Program-made: the position numbers and the translations under genes | Shown: piece by piece, positions 18,623 to 27,170 of the stretch | How positions within the stretch are numbered: the stretch's first letter is position 1 | Layout: every line of letters begins with the position of its first letter | Origin: Flavobacterium fryxellicola | Lineage (GTDB): Bacteria; Bacteroidota; Bacteroidia; Flavobacteriales; Flavobacteriaceae | DNA: 64,000 nt | Direction of reading: 5' to 3' | Assembly (NCBI RefSeq): GCF_900143245.1 | Contig: NZ_FRDK01000005.1 | Coordinates: 124,001-188,000 of the forward strand | The notes under the pieces: model-generated | Database searches by the model: none | Told to the model about the DNA's origin: nothing | Seen by the model: the letters and a program-made list of their open reading frames with translations, nothing else

Positions 18623-20329
18623 TTGAAATCTTTCGTTGCTATTCTTTTAATATTAATCTTTGGGTGGCACTCTTCCGCTCAAAATTTTCAGCTACAAATA
18701 ATTGGACAATCCGACTTCGAAACCAAAACTATCGATTCTTTAGGATACAACTCCAAACACCAAAACACAAAAGCACTTCAAGATGAAATAAATAAGTTTA
18801 CAGTAAAATTAACCCAGATAGGTTATATCGACAACACAACGCTTGATTTTACTAAAGCAAAAGATTCCTGTTATATCGCAAAAATCGCTTTAGGGAAAAA
18901 AGTAGAAACCATCTACCTATATATAGGAGCTCACAAACAATTAAATAATTTAATCACACTAAACAAAAAAAATGATATTGTTGAAGTACCTTACTCAGAA
19001 ATAGATTCCTTTCTGGAGCAAACCGTCAAAAAATTAGAACAAAATGGTTTTTCATTAGCTAAATTAAAACTAGTAAATATTAAAAGAGATAAAAGTGCTC
19101 TTTCCGCAACCCTACAATTGGAAACAGAACAACAAAGGATTTTAAATTCAATTACAATTCGGTATGCCGAAAACGGACGTACAAATAAATTTCCAAAGGG
19201 TCATTTAAAACAAATTAATAAAAAATACCAAAAAATAATTTTCAATCAAAAAGTGGTTGAACAAATTAATAGTGATTTCGAAAAATATAATTTTGTAAAT
19301 CAAGTAAAATACCCGGAAATTTTATTTACAAAAGACAGTACTAAAGTTTATGTGTACCTAGAAAAAAGAAATTCAAATACTTTTGATGGCTTCCTCGGTT
19401 TTTCAAATAATGACAACGAAAAGATCGCATTAGCTGGATATCTTGACATTAAACTTGAAAACATCTTGGGCTCTGGCGAGCAAGTTGCTATCTATTGGAA
19501 AAGCGACGGCAACGACCAAAAAACTTTTAAAGCCAGCCTTGAACTTCCGTATCTGCTCCAAACGCCATTAGGCCTAAAAGCACAATTACAGGTTTTTAGA
19601 CAAGATACCACTTTTCAAAACACAAAAACTGCAATCGATTTAAGCTATTTTTTAAACTATAATTCCCGCGTGTACTTGGGATATCACATTACAGAATCCA
19701 GCGACATTCAAAATTTAAATAACACTTCAATCAGTGATTTTACTAATTCATTTTTAACCTCGAGTTTTGAATATCTAAAATCAGACACAAACAACCTTCT
19801 TTTTCCCATAAAATCAAAATTCCAAACCATAATAGGAATTGGAAAAAGAGAAATCTCCAATCCAACTGACAATTCAAAAAACAACCAATTGACGCTTACA
19901 GTTCAAGCAATGCACAACATCTATTTAAACAGAAAGAATTCGATTCATCTAAATAGTCAGAATAACTATCTTAGAAGTAACCGATATGTTGTTAATGAAT
20001 TGTTTCGTTTTGGAGGCCTTAACAGCATAAGAGGCTTTGCAGAAAACAGCCTAGAAGCTTATTTGACAACATCATTACTAACAGAATACCGCTATATCCT
20101 ATCTCCAAATCTTTACTTGCATTCTATTCTGGATTATGGCCTCACAAAAAACAAAGCTGGTTCAGGAACTTCAGACATTACGGAAAACCTTATTGGCATT
20201 GGGTTAGGGATGGGATTACAAACAAAAAACGGATTACTCAAATTAGCTTTGGCCAATGGCAAAACTAAAAAGCAACAATTTGAAATTTATAACACCATCA
20301 TCCACATCAGCTATAATGTTAAATTTTAA
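18623..20329 (+). CDS. BamA/TamA-family (Omp85-like) outer-membrane protein
   Basis: 568 aa with a signal peptide (hydrophobic residues 5-15, cleavage probably after Ala19). The middle part (about 210-255) looks like a POTRA-type segment. The C-terminal half has alternating beta-strand character and the sequence FRFGGLNSIRGFAENSLEA, which carries the RGF motif of Omp85 barrels, ending in a terminal phenylalanine. It probably acts in the outer membrane in assembly or export of proteins or lipids, but the partner is unknown. It starts with TTG; the protein has no other early Met. It is shorter than BamA (about 800 aa), so TamA-like or another Omp85 branch is more likely. Confidence 0.75.
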   Translation: MKSFVAILLILIFGWHSSAQNFQLQIIGQSDFETKTIDSLGYNSKHQNTKALQDEINKFTVKLTQIGYIDNTTLDFTKAKDSCYIAKIALGKKVETIYLYIGAHKQLNNLITLNKKNDIVEVPYSEIDSFLEQTVKKLEQNGFSLAKLKLVNIKRDKSALSATLQLETEQQRILNSITIRYAENGRTNKFPKGHLKQINKKYQKIIFNQKVVEQINSDFEKYNFVNQVKYPEILFTKDSTKVYVYLEKRNSNTFDGFLGFSNNDNEKIALAGYLDIKLENILGSGEQVAIYWKSDGNDQKTFKASLELPYLLQTPLGLKAQLQVFRQDTTFQNTKTAIDLSYFLNYNSRVYLGYHITESSDIQNLNNTSISDFTNSFLTSSFEYLKSDTNNLLFPIKSKFQTIIGIGKREISNPTDNSKNNQLTLTVQAMHNIYLNRKNSIHLNSQNNYLRSNRYVVNELFRFGGLNSIRGFAENSLEAYLTTSLLTEYRYILSPNLYLHSILDYGLTKNKAGSGTSDITENLIGIGLGMGLQTKNGLLKLALANGKTKKQQFEIYNTIIHISYNVKF

Positions 20330-20413
20330 CTTAGGGCAAAATTAGCATTTCATATATTAGGAAAGTTAACAAATTATTAAGAGGTTTGCGAGACTAATTC
20401 AAAATATTAAAAA

Positions 20414-23400
20414 ATGAAACTAAAGTTTAATGGATTCTTAGTACTGTTAGTAGTACTTGTGGCGCAAATAACTTTTGCGCAAGAAAGAACTGTTTCAGGT
20501 GTTGTTTCTGATAATGCAGGATTGCCTTTACCGGGCGTGAGTGTATTAGTAAAAGGAACTCAATCTGGAACACAAACTGATTTTGATGGAAAATATTCCA
20601 TCAGAGCGACACCAAGTCAAGTCTTGGTATTTAGCTACATTGGGATGAAAACTCAAGAAGCAACTGCCACTTCGGCAAACGTTAACGTAAAACTTTTAGA
20701 TGATTCTATCCAATTGGAAGGAGTTGTGGTAGGAGCTTTAGGGATTAAAAGAAGCAAAAATTCGCTAACATCCTCTACGCAAGTTGTAGCGAGTCAAGAG
20801 CTTACTCAAGCGGCCAACCCTAACGTAGTACAGTCTTTAGTTGGTAAAGTATCTGGTCTTCAAATAAACAAATCCTCAAGTGGAGTTAATGGAACAAACA
20901 GAATCGTATTAAGAGGTTCAAGATCTATCACTGGTAACAACGAAGCTTTAGTAGTTATTGACAACTCGATATCTTCATCAGCTGTTTTGCAACAATTACC
21001 ACCTGAATTAATTGAAAGCGTGAACGTTATTAAAGGTATGCAAGGTGCTGCCTTATATGGTGAGCAAGGAGTTAACGGAGTAATAATAGTTACTACTGTA
21101 AAAGGAAAAGAAAAAGGAAAAATCACGGTGAATGTAAATTCAGCTATCGATTTTGAGACAGTATCTTTTCTGCCTGAAACACAACAAAAATACGGTCAAG
21201 GCTGGGACGGAGTTCACTATCCTGAAGAAAACGGATCATGGGGACTTCCTTTTGATGGCGTGTTGAGACCTACAGGTTTACCACAAGCGGACGGACTTGA
21301 ATTCCAAAGACCTTACTCTTTCATCAAAGACAACGTTAAGGATTTCTACCAAACAGGTACTACCTACCAAAATGGATTTTCTATAAACGCTGGAACTTCA
21401 GACTCCTACGCCCTATTTTCTGCTAACAAAGTAAAAACAGAATTTGTTGTAAACGGAGATCAACTTGAAAGAAATAGTTTTTTATTTAAAGCAGGTAAAA
21501 AAATTGGAAAATTAAGCATTGATGGTAACGTAAACTACAACTATCAAAAATCTAGCGAAACCTCTAATGACTTGCTTGACGATTTAATTCAAACTCCAGG
21601 AAATATAGATTTAGGTTTGTTCAAAAATTCTGGAAATGAAGGTAACTACAATATTTACTTCAAAAATCCATATTGGACAATAGATAATAATCGTAATGAC
21701 GCTAGAAGAACATTTATAAATACTATCGCTGCTTTAAAGTACGATATTAATGAAAATATAAATGTAACCTACACAGGAAATTTACAGTTTACGAATAGAG
21801 ATGCACAATCCCATATAAATCAGTATAATGAAACTCCCGCTTTGGCCGGAGCAGGAGCGAATAGAAATCAAGTTTCTGAATATTTTGCTAGTCAATCCTC
21901 TTTAAGAACCTATTATGGTGATTTCTTAGTGAATTTTGACTACGATTTGACAGATGATTTGAGTTTAAAAGCCAATATCGGAAGTAACATGCAAGATCGT
22001 AATTACAGAATTACTTCACAAGGAGGACAAAATCTAGACATACCAGGATGGTATCACATTAATAATGTATTGAGTCCAGCAAATCCATCTAATTTAGATA
22101 ATAGATCTCAAAAATCAAATCGTGCTTCCGTTTTAGCCAACGTTGATTTAGGATACAAAAACTACTTATTTTTAAATCTTACAGGTAGAAACGATTGGAC
22201 TTCGGTTTTATCAAAAGAGAACAATAACTTCTTCTATCCTAGTGCTGGTGTATCTTTTGTACCAACTTTGGCCTTTGAAGGACTAAAAAGCGAAACTTTG
22301 AATTATTTGAAAGTATCTGCTAACATTGTAAAAGTGGGTAACTCCTCTTCTATTCAGCCCTATGCTACTTCTGAAATTGGTGTATTTCCAACAGGATTCC
22401 CTTATGGACAACTAGGATCTTACATCATCAACCAAAGACCAACGGATAAAAATATCAAACCTGAATTTGTAACTACAAAAGAGGTAAATATTAACATTGG
22501 ACTTTTTAACAATAGAATAACAATTGACGGGTCTGCTTACATATCAGACACAAAAGATTTGATTACAGCCGCTACTGCTTCTTCTGCTTCAGGATTAGCT
22601 ACATCTCAAAGTAACATTGGAGATATGACTACAAAAGGTTTAGAAATTGATTTAGGATTCGTACCTGTTAAAACGGAAGATTTCAAATGGGACTTAAGAG
22701 CAAGTTATGCAACGAATAAATCAGTTATCAATTCACTTGCTGCTGGAGCAAATGAAATCAACCTATTATCTGACGTCGCTACCGGAACTGGAATTTTTGC
22801 TCAAGTAGGAGAAGAATTTCCTTTGATTAAAGGAACAACCTTTTTAAGAGATGACAATGGAAGCATTATTGTGAACCAATTTGGACTTCCTACAAGGTCT
22901 TCTTCAAATTCAATTTTAGGTAAATCAACTCCAGATTATATTTTAGGATTATCTAACTCATTTGAGTATAAAGGAATTAGATTATCTGCTGTTATGGATT
23001 ATAGAACAGGTCACCAAATTATTTCTGGAACTAAATACGACTTAACTTGGCCAGGACGTTTGGTAGAATCAGCAGATTTTGACAGAGAAGTTGGTTTCAT
23101 ATTACCAAATTCTGTAGTTGAAACTGCTCCAGGATCTGGAATCTACACTCCTAATACTTCAGTATATTCTGCCGCTGGTTATGATCCAAACGGAATTATT
23201 GATTATTATGGAACTTTGAGCAGAGCTGGTGAGCATAATGTTATTAATGCTACTGCTTTCAAAGTGAGAGAACTTGCTTTAAGTTATTCGATACCAACTG
23301 CTACAATTGAAAAAATTGGATTAACTTCCCTTAGATTTGGTGTAAATGCAAGAAACCCATTTACTGTTTTGGCAAAAAGCAATAAAGGTTATACTGATCC

Positions 23401-23509
23401 AGAAGCATCTGACAGTACTGCAAACAATGGTAATGGTCTAGGATATTCAGGAACAGGACAGTATCCAAATACAAGAACTTTTGGTGGAAGCATCAATTTA
23501 ACATTCTAA
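20414..23509 (+). CDS. SusC/RagA-type TonB-dependent outer-membrane receptor
   Basis: 1031 aa. After a signal peptide (cleavage near Ala22) come a carboxypeptidase-regulatory-like domain (about 24-105, GVVSDNAGLPLPGVSVLVKG, TQTDFDGKYSI), a TonB plug (about 115-235, with NPNVVQSLVGKVSGLQINKS and ALYGEQGVNGVIIVTT) and a long beta-barrel ending in a terminal Phe. Such receptors import glycans, peptides or other large ligands using TonB energy, with the SusD partner as lid. The partner gene follows 10 bp downstream. No glycosidase, peptidase or sensor gene adjoins the pair, so the substrate cannot be inferred. Confidence 0.93.
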   Translation: MKLKFNGFLVLLVVLVAQITFAQERTVSGVVSDNAGLPLPGVSVLVKGTQSGTQTDFDGKYSIRATPSQVLVFSYIGMKTQEATATSANVNVKLLDDSIQLEGVVVGALGIKRSKNSLTSSTQVVASQELTQAANPNVVQSLVGKVSGLQINKSSSGVNGTNRIVLRGSRSITGNNEALVVIDNSISSSAVLQQLPPELIESVNVIKGMQGAALYGEQGVNGVIIVTTVKGKEKGKITVNVNSAIDFETVSFLPETQQKYGQGWDGVHYPEENGSWGLPFDGVLRPTGLPQADGLEFQRPYSFIKDNVKDFYQTGTTYQNGFSINAGTSDSYALFSANKVKTEFVVNGDQLERNSFLFKAGKKIGKLSIDGNVNYNYQKSSETSNDLLDDLIQTPGNIDLGLFKNSGNEGNYNIYFKNPYWTIDNNRNDARRTFINTIAALKYDINENINVTYTGNLQFTNRDAQSHINQYNETPALAGAGANRNQVSEYFASQSSLRTYYGDFLVNFDYDLTDDLSLKANIGSNMQDRNYRITSQGGQNLDIPGWYHINNVLSPANPSNLDNRSQKSNRASVLANVDLGYKNYLFLNLTGRNDWTSVLSKENNNFFYPSAGVSFVPTLAFEGLKSETLNYLKVSANIVKVGNSSSIQPYATSEIGVFPTGFPYGQLGSYIINQRPTDKNIKPEFVTTKEVNINIGLFNNRITIDGSAYISDTKDLITAATASSASGLATSQSNIGDMTTKGLEIDLGFVPVKTEDFKWDLRASYATNKSVINSLAAGANEINLLSDVATGTGIFAQVGEEFPLIKGTTFLRDDNGSIIVNQFGLPTRSSSNSILGKSTPDYILGLSNSFEYKGIRLSAVMDYRTGHQIISGTKYDLTWPGRLVESADFDREVGFILPNSVVETAPGSGIYTPNTSVYSAAGYDPNGIIDYYGTLSRAGEHNVINATAFKVRELALSYSIPTATIEKIGLTSLRFGVNARNPFTVLAKSNKGYTDPEASDSTANNGNGLGYSGTGQYPNTRTFGGSINLTF

Positions 23510-23519
23510 ATTAAAAAAC

Positions 23520-25067
23520 ATGAAAAAAATATTTTTATTAATAGCAGTAGCAGTTGTATCACTTACATCTTGTAGTGATTACTTAGCAGACAACACCAAT
23601 GTAAATAGTCCATTAGAAGACGCTCTTCCGCCAAGACTTATTTTACCGGGTGCACAATCTCAAGCATTCAGAACACAAGCTATAAACATGAACCGTTTAG
23701 GTAGTGTAATGACAAATGCATGGGGTGGAAATATATACCAATTTACAAATCCATTGCAAGTAGAATATTCGTATAATTTTGACAACAACACCTATGCAGC
23801 TGTATGGGATGGATTGTACAGAAGTGTAAATAATTTTCAAAAGATAATTGAAACTCCTTTAGAGAATCAAGGCAACTTTGTTGCTATATCCAAGATTATG
23901 AAAGCACATTACATGCAATATATTGTAGATTTATATGGCGATTCACCTTACTTCGAAGCATTCAAAGGCCAAGCTAACTTAACACCAGCTTATACAGATG
24001 ACGCAATAATTTACAAAGAATTAGTTAAAGAATTAGAAGAAGCACGTGCTCTTATTCAAAATCCATCAGCCACGGCTGAAGGTGTAACAACTGACGTTAT
24101 TTTTAGCGGGGACATGAGTAAATGGCTTAAGTTAGCCAACACAGTCGAACTTAGAATTCTTTTGAGACAAAGCAAATTATCAGATGCTGCTACAGTAGCC
24201 TATGTAAATAGTAAATATGCACAATTACAGGCTTTAAATAATTTTGTCGATGCTGATGTATTAATAAACCCTGGATACTCATCCAGTAATGATGCCAAAC
24301 AAAATCCATTTTTTGGTTCATTTGTTAGAGATGCAGCAGGATCTACAACTAATACAACTAATACTTTATTTACCTCTTCAAAACATTTTTCAGATGTTTT
24401 AAATGGAGAAGCAGGTGGTCCAACAGCTGGAGTTATTGATCCAAGAAGATCTAGAATTTGGACTCTTGTAGGAGGAAAAGTTGTAGGTACAGATCAAGGA
24501 CAAAAACCCGTTCCTGGTCAAAATAACTCAACAAATCCTACATCTAGATTTGGAGCAGGAATTACAGGCTACGCGGGAGCTAATGGAGCAGCAGCAACTG
24601 CTGCGGGATCTTCTAAATCTGGCGTATTGATGCTTCTTTCGGAAAGCAAATTTCTTCAAGCTGAAGCTGTTCAAAGAGGTTTTTTAACTACGGGAATAGC
24701 TCAGACTTTATTTAATGAAGGAATTCAAGCTTCATTCACTTACTTAGGCGCTACTATTGGAACTTATGCAGTTCAAATCGAAGCAGTTCCTGGATTTGGA
24801 TGGACAGCATCTACTAATAAAATTCAAGCAATTTTAACACAAAAATGGATTGCACTTAGCGGAATTCATGGTGTAGAAAATTACATTAATTACACTAGGA
24901 CTGGATTCCCAGTAATTCCTAGTTCAATCAATGGTTTCAACTTGCAACCTACTAGACCAAAAAGACTAATTTATCCATTGTCAGAGTACAATGCAAATTC
25001 AGGTAATGTACCTGTTTTAACCTCTGCTCAAGTTACGACACAAGGTCCTTTCTGGTATGTACCATAA
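23520..25067 (+). CDS. SusD/RagB-family surface lipoprotein
   Basis: 515 aa. The signal peptide ends in a lipobox LTSC with the acylated Cys at residue 18. The rest fits the SusD-like alpha-helical fold: an early segment with NVNSPLEDALPPRLILPGAQ, a TPR-like helical body and a C-terminal part ending SAQVTTQGPFWYVP. It resembles the SusD-like subgroup often annotated as SusD/RagB-like 2. It should cap the upstream SusC-type receptor and bind the ligand. It is co-transcribed with that gene (10-bp gap) and followed by a strong terminator. Confidence 0.92.
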   Translation: MKKIFLLIAVAVVSLTSCSDYLADNTNVNSPLEDALPPRLILPGAQSQAFRTQAINMNRLGSVMTNAWGGNIYQFTNPLQVEYSYNFDNNTYAAVWDGLYRSVNNFQKIIETPLENQGNFVAISKIMKAHYMQYIVDLYGDSPYFEAFKGQANLTPAYTDDAIIYKELVKELEEARALIQNPSATAEGVTTDVIFSGDMSKWLKLANTVELRILLRQSKLSDAATVAYVNSKYAQLQALNNFVDADVLINPGYSSSNDAKQNPFFGSFVRDAAGSTTNTTNTLFTSSKHFSDVLNGEAGGPTAGVIDPRRSRIWTLVGGKVVGTDQGQKPVPGQNNSTNPTSRFGAGITGYAGANGAAATAAGSSKSGVLMLLSESKFLQAEAVQRGFLTTGIAQTLFNEGIQASFTYLGATIGTYAVQIEAVPGFGWTASTNKIQAILTQKWIALSGIHGVENYINYTRTGFPVIPSSINGFNLQPTRPKRLIYPLSEYNANSGNVPVLTSAQVTTQGPFWYVP

Positions 25068-25087
25068 TTAATCTTATGATTTAGTTT

Positions 25088-25123
25088 AAAAGAGGCTGTT
25101 CCAATTTGGACAGCCTCTTTTTT
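25088..25123 (+). terminator. Intrinsic terminator of the SusC/SusD operon
   Basis: AAAGAGGCTGT (25088-25098) pairs with ACAGCCTCTTT (25110-25120), followed by a run of Ts. It lies about 20 bp after the SusD stop. Confidence 0.85.
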
Positions 25124-25271
25124 ATTTAACTACCCTTTCTAAAGAAAAATTAAAAATCTAAAGAATTTTTTAAAAATAGTAACATCTGAAAATCCTTACC
25201 TCCTACTAAGATACTTTGTGCAGTATTAAAAGATCACTTTAAACTAATGTACAGTATGAAACTAAATCTTT

Positions 25272-25304
25272 AAAACCATCAGCAAATGCTGATGGTTTTT
25301 TTTT
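25272..25304 (+). terminator. Strong hairpin with T-run just upstream of rlmB
   Basis: AAAACCATCAGC (25272-25283) and GCTGATGGTTTT (25288-25299) form a perfect 12-bp stem with a 4-base loop, followed by five more Ts. No gene is seen between the SusD terminator and this one, so it either ends a short unannotated transcript or insulates rlmB from read-through. Confidence 0.75.
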
Positions 25305-25305
25305 A

Positions 25306-25313
25306 TATATTTG
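25306..25313 (+). promoter_or_regulatory. Predicted -7 element of rlmB
   Basis: TATATTTG is a perfect TAnnTTTG box whose last base is only four bases before the rlmB ATG (25318). Transcription would then begin at or very near the start codon. No convincing -33 TTG is seen, as the T-run of the terminator occupies that region. Confidence 0.45.
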
Positions 25314-25317
25314 CATC

Positions 25318-26052
25318 ATGGAAAAAGAACATCAAATATTTGGGATTAGAGCGATAATTGAAGCCATCCAAGCTGGCGCAACCGTAGATAAAGTCTATAT
25401 TCAAAAGGAAGCAAGCAGCGAACTTATGAAAGACTTAATGAAAGTAATGAAGCGTGGAAACATCAATTTTTCCTATGTTCCAGTTGAAAAGTTAAACAGA
25501 CTGACGCCTAATAATCATCAAGGTGCAGTGGCAACGATATCTCCGATCTCCTTTTTTGATCTAGAATCTTTAATTGAATCTGTTGTTGAAAACGGAAAAA
25601 AACCATTATTTTTAATTTTAGATCAAATCTCTGACGCACGCAATTTTGGCGCGATCATACGAACTGCAGAATGCACCGGAGTAAATGGAATTATTGTTCA
25701 AAAAGCAGGTTCAGCGCCTGTGAATGGAGATACCGTAAAGACATCAGCAGGTGCCGTATTCAACATTCCGATTTGTAAAGTAGAACACATTAAAGATGCC
25801 ATTTTTTTGTTACAAGCAAGTGGTATTAAAACTGTCGCTGCAACTGAAAAAACAGATACAACAATTTATGACATCTCTTTAAACGAGCCCGTTGCAATAA
25901 TCATGGGATCGGAAGATCGTGGTGTAAACCCATCGGTTCTTAAAATTGTAGATGAAAAAGCGAAACTACCTATGTTTGGAACTATAGGGTCTTTGAATGT
26001 TTCAGTAGCTTGCGGTGCTTTCTTGTATGAAGCCGTAAGACAAAGAAGTTAA
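25318..26052 (+). CDS. rlmB: 23S rRNA (guanosine-2'-O-)-methyltransferase RlmB / TrmH family
   Basis: 244 aa. An SPOUT methyltransferase that transfers a methyl group from SAM to the 2'-OH of a guanosine in 23S rRNA. The N-terminal substrate-binding domain begins MEKEHQIFGIRAIIEAIQAG. The three SpoU motifs are clear: LDQISDARNFGAIIRTAE (about 101-118, Asn109 and Arg115), IIMGSEDRGVNPSVL, and GSLNVSVACGAFLYEAVRQ near the C-terminus. Length is normal. The exact nucleotide target (G2251 in E. coli) is by analogy. Confidence 0.9.
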   Translation: MEKEHQIFGIRAIIEAIQAGATVDKVYIQKEASSELMKDLMKVMKRGNINFSYVPVEKLNRLTPNNHQGAVATISPISFFDLESLIESVVENGKKPLFLILDQISDARNFGAIIRTAECTGVNGIIVQKAGSAPVNGDTVKTSAGAVFNIPICKVEHIKDAIFLLQASGIKTVAATEKTDTTIYDISLNEPVAIIMGSEDRGVNPSVLKIVDEKAKLPMFGTIGSLNVSVACGAFLYEAVRQRS

Positions 26053-26112
26053 TTCCCCTCACCGATCCTTACCAAAGGGAAGAGAGCCATGACAGCGAAA
26101 GTATGAAATGAA

Positions 26113-26901
26113 TTAAAACTCCGGTTTTGATTCATTTTTTTCGTTTAGGACGATCTCATAATTTACAGGAACATTGACCGTATAATACGACAAGAACCCC
26201 TGTTGTTCTTCAAATTCCTCGCTTTTAGGAATGTTTACAAAGTTTCCGTTGTCATCAAAACGTTGCATAAATTTATCTTCTGAAGCATCAAAATCTGGAT
26301 GTTCCCAATCGTATTTGATAACTTTTTTATACTCTGGAGTTTTATAAACTAAAGAAAGAAAAAATCCTGTAAGTAATCCACCTAAATGACCTTCCCAAGA
26401 AATAGCTTTATTCCCTGTTATCTCCGGGCTCGGAAAAACATACCAAACTAAGCCACCGTAAACAACTATCACCGCCAACGATAAAGCTACGAGCCGATTG
26501 TATTTCGTTTGCAGGCCTTTAAAAAAGACAAAACTAAACAGCACATAAATTAAACTGCTTGCTCCTATATGGTAATTATCGCGGCCAATAATCCAAGTGA
26601 TACATCCTGAAACTACAATTCCGTATCCAATAACCTTCATGGCTTGCTCTGCATAAAAAAATTGCAGCGCAGCCAATAAAATCAGCAATGGAATGGAATT
26701 ATTATAAAGATGCTCTACATCAGCATGAATAAAAGGACTAAATAAAACACCTTGTAAACCTGAAAAAGTTCTAGGGTAAATACCGTTTTCGATAAAGTCA
26801 AAACCAAAACGAATTTCGAGCCAAAAAACAAACCAAAGAAATACTACAAAAAAAAGAGGTAAAGCAATAACTGAAGTGGTAAATTTAAAATGCTTTTCCA
26901 T
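26113..26901 (-). CDS. Rhomboid-family intramembrane serine protease
   Basis: 262 aa from the ATG at 26899-26901 (MEKHFKFTTSVIALPLFFVV); a frame extending to a TTG at 26955 exists but lacks membrane character. About six membrane segments are visible. The rhomboid landmarks are SPFIHADVEHLYNNS (about 55-69), the catalytic Ser in HIGASS (Ser115) and the catalytic His in WEGHLGG (His172). The usual GxSG reads GASS here, a tolerated variant. A soluble C-terminal tail of about 75 residues follows. Substrate unknown. It is convergent with rlmB. Confidence 0.88.
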   Translation of the reverse strand: MEKHFKFTTSVIALPLFFVVFLWFVFWLEIRFGFDFIENGIYPRTFSGLQGVLFSPFIHADVEHLYNNSIPLLILLAALQFFYAEQAMKVIGYGIVVSGCITWIIGRDNYHIGASSLIYVLFSFVFFKGLQTKYNRLVALSLAVIVVYGGLVWYVFPSPEITGNKAISWEGHLGGLLTGFFLSLVYKTPEYKKVIKYDWEHPDFDASEDKFMQRFDDNGNFVNIPKSEEFEEQQGFLSYYTVNVPVNYEIVLNEKNESKPEF

Positions 26902-27010
26902 GAATAGCGTTTGGTTTGTGTTCTCATTAGTATTCAAAAACTTATCCAAACGCAATTTAATGCTATTTTGTCATATTTAAAATAAAAAAACCTTCCTAAG
27001 TATAAATCCT

Positions 27011-27093
27011 TAGCCCGGATGGGAGCGGCATCCTTTTATATTTCGTTTTTTAACGAGATATAAAAGATATAGTGTACAGCCGGAAATAGCTCC
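27011..27093 (+). ncRNA. Structured intergenic element (TAGCCC...TAGCTCC), short form, upstream of rarA
   Basis: The element starts TAGCCCGGATGGGAGCGGC and ends GCCGGAAATAGCTCC, so GGAGC pairs with GCTCC and GGC with GCC. Inside is a long, nearly perfect hairpin: ATCCTTTTATATTTCGTT against AACGAGATATAAAAGAT with a T-rich loop. It shares its two ends with the longer elements at 42359-42499 and 58941-59080. It may belong to a flavobacterial RNA family such as Flavo-1 of Rfam; that name is a guess from memory. A 38-codon frame on the opposite strand overlaps it. Confidence 0.5.
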
Positions 27094-27170
27094 GAATAAA
27101 AATAGTAATTTTACCAAAGTCATCATTTTGATTGAAGAATAACAAATTTAGATTTTAGATTTAAACAAAA

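Noticed and set aside
25247..25273. A tiny frame (MYSMKLNL) before the hairpin upstream of rlmB, resembling an attenuation leader peptide.
   Set aside because: There is no repeated regulatory codon, no alternative hairpin and no link to rlmB function; eight-codon frames are common by chance.
26902..26955. A longer N-terminus for the rhomboid protease, starting with TTG at 26955.
   Set aside because: The added residues are polar and unlike the family; the ATG at 26899-26901 directly precedes the first membrane segment.
27022..27145. A 38-codon minus-strand frame with one membrane-like segment (MMTLVKLLFLFGAISGCTLY and onward).
   Set aside because: It lies opposite the structured element at 27011-27093, and its codons are explained by that element's paired arms. 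The other two copies of the element family are not read as protein in this way. Kept only as a possibility.
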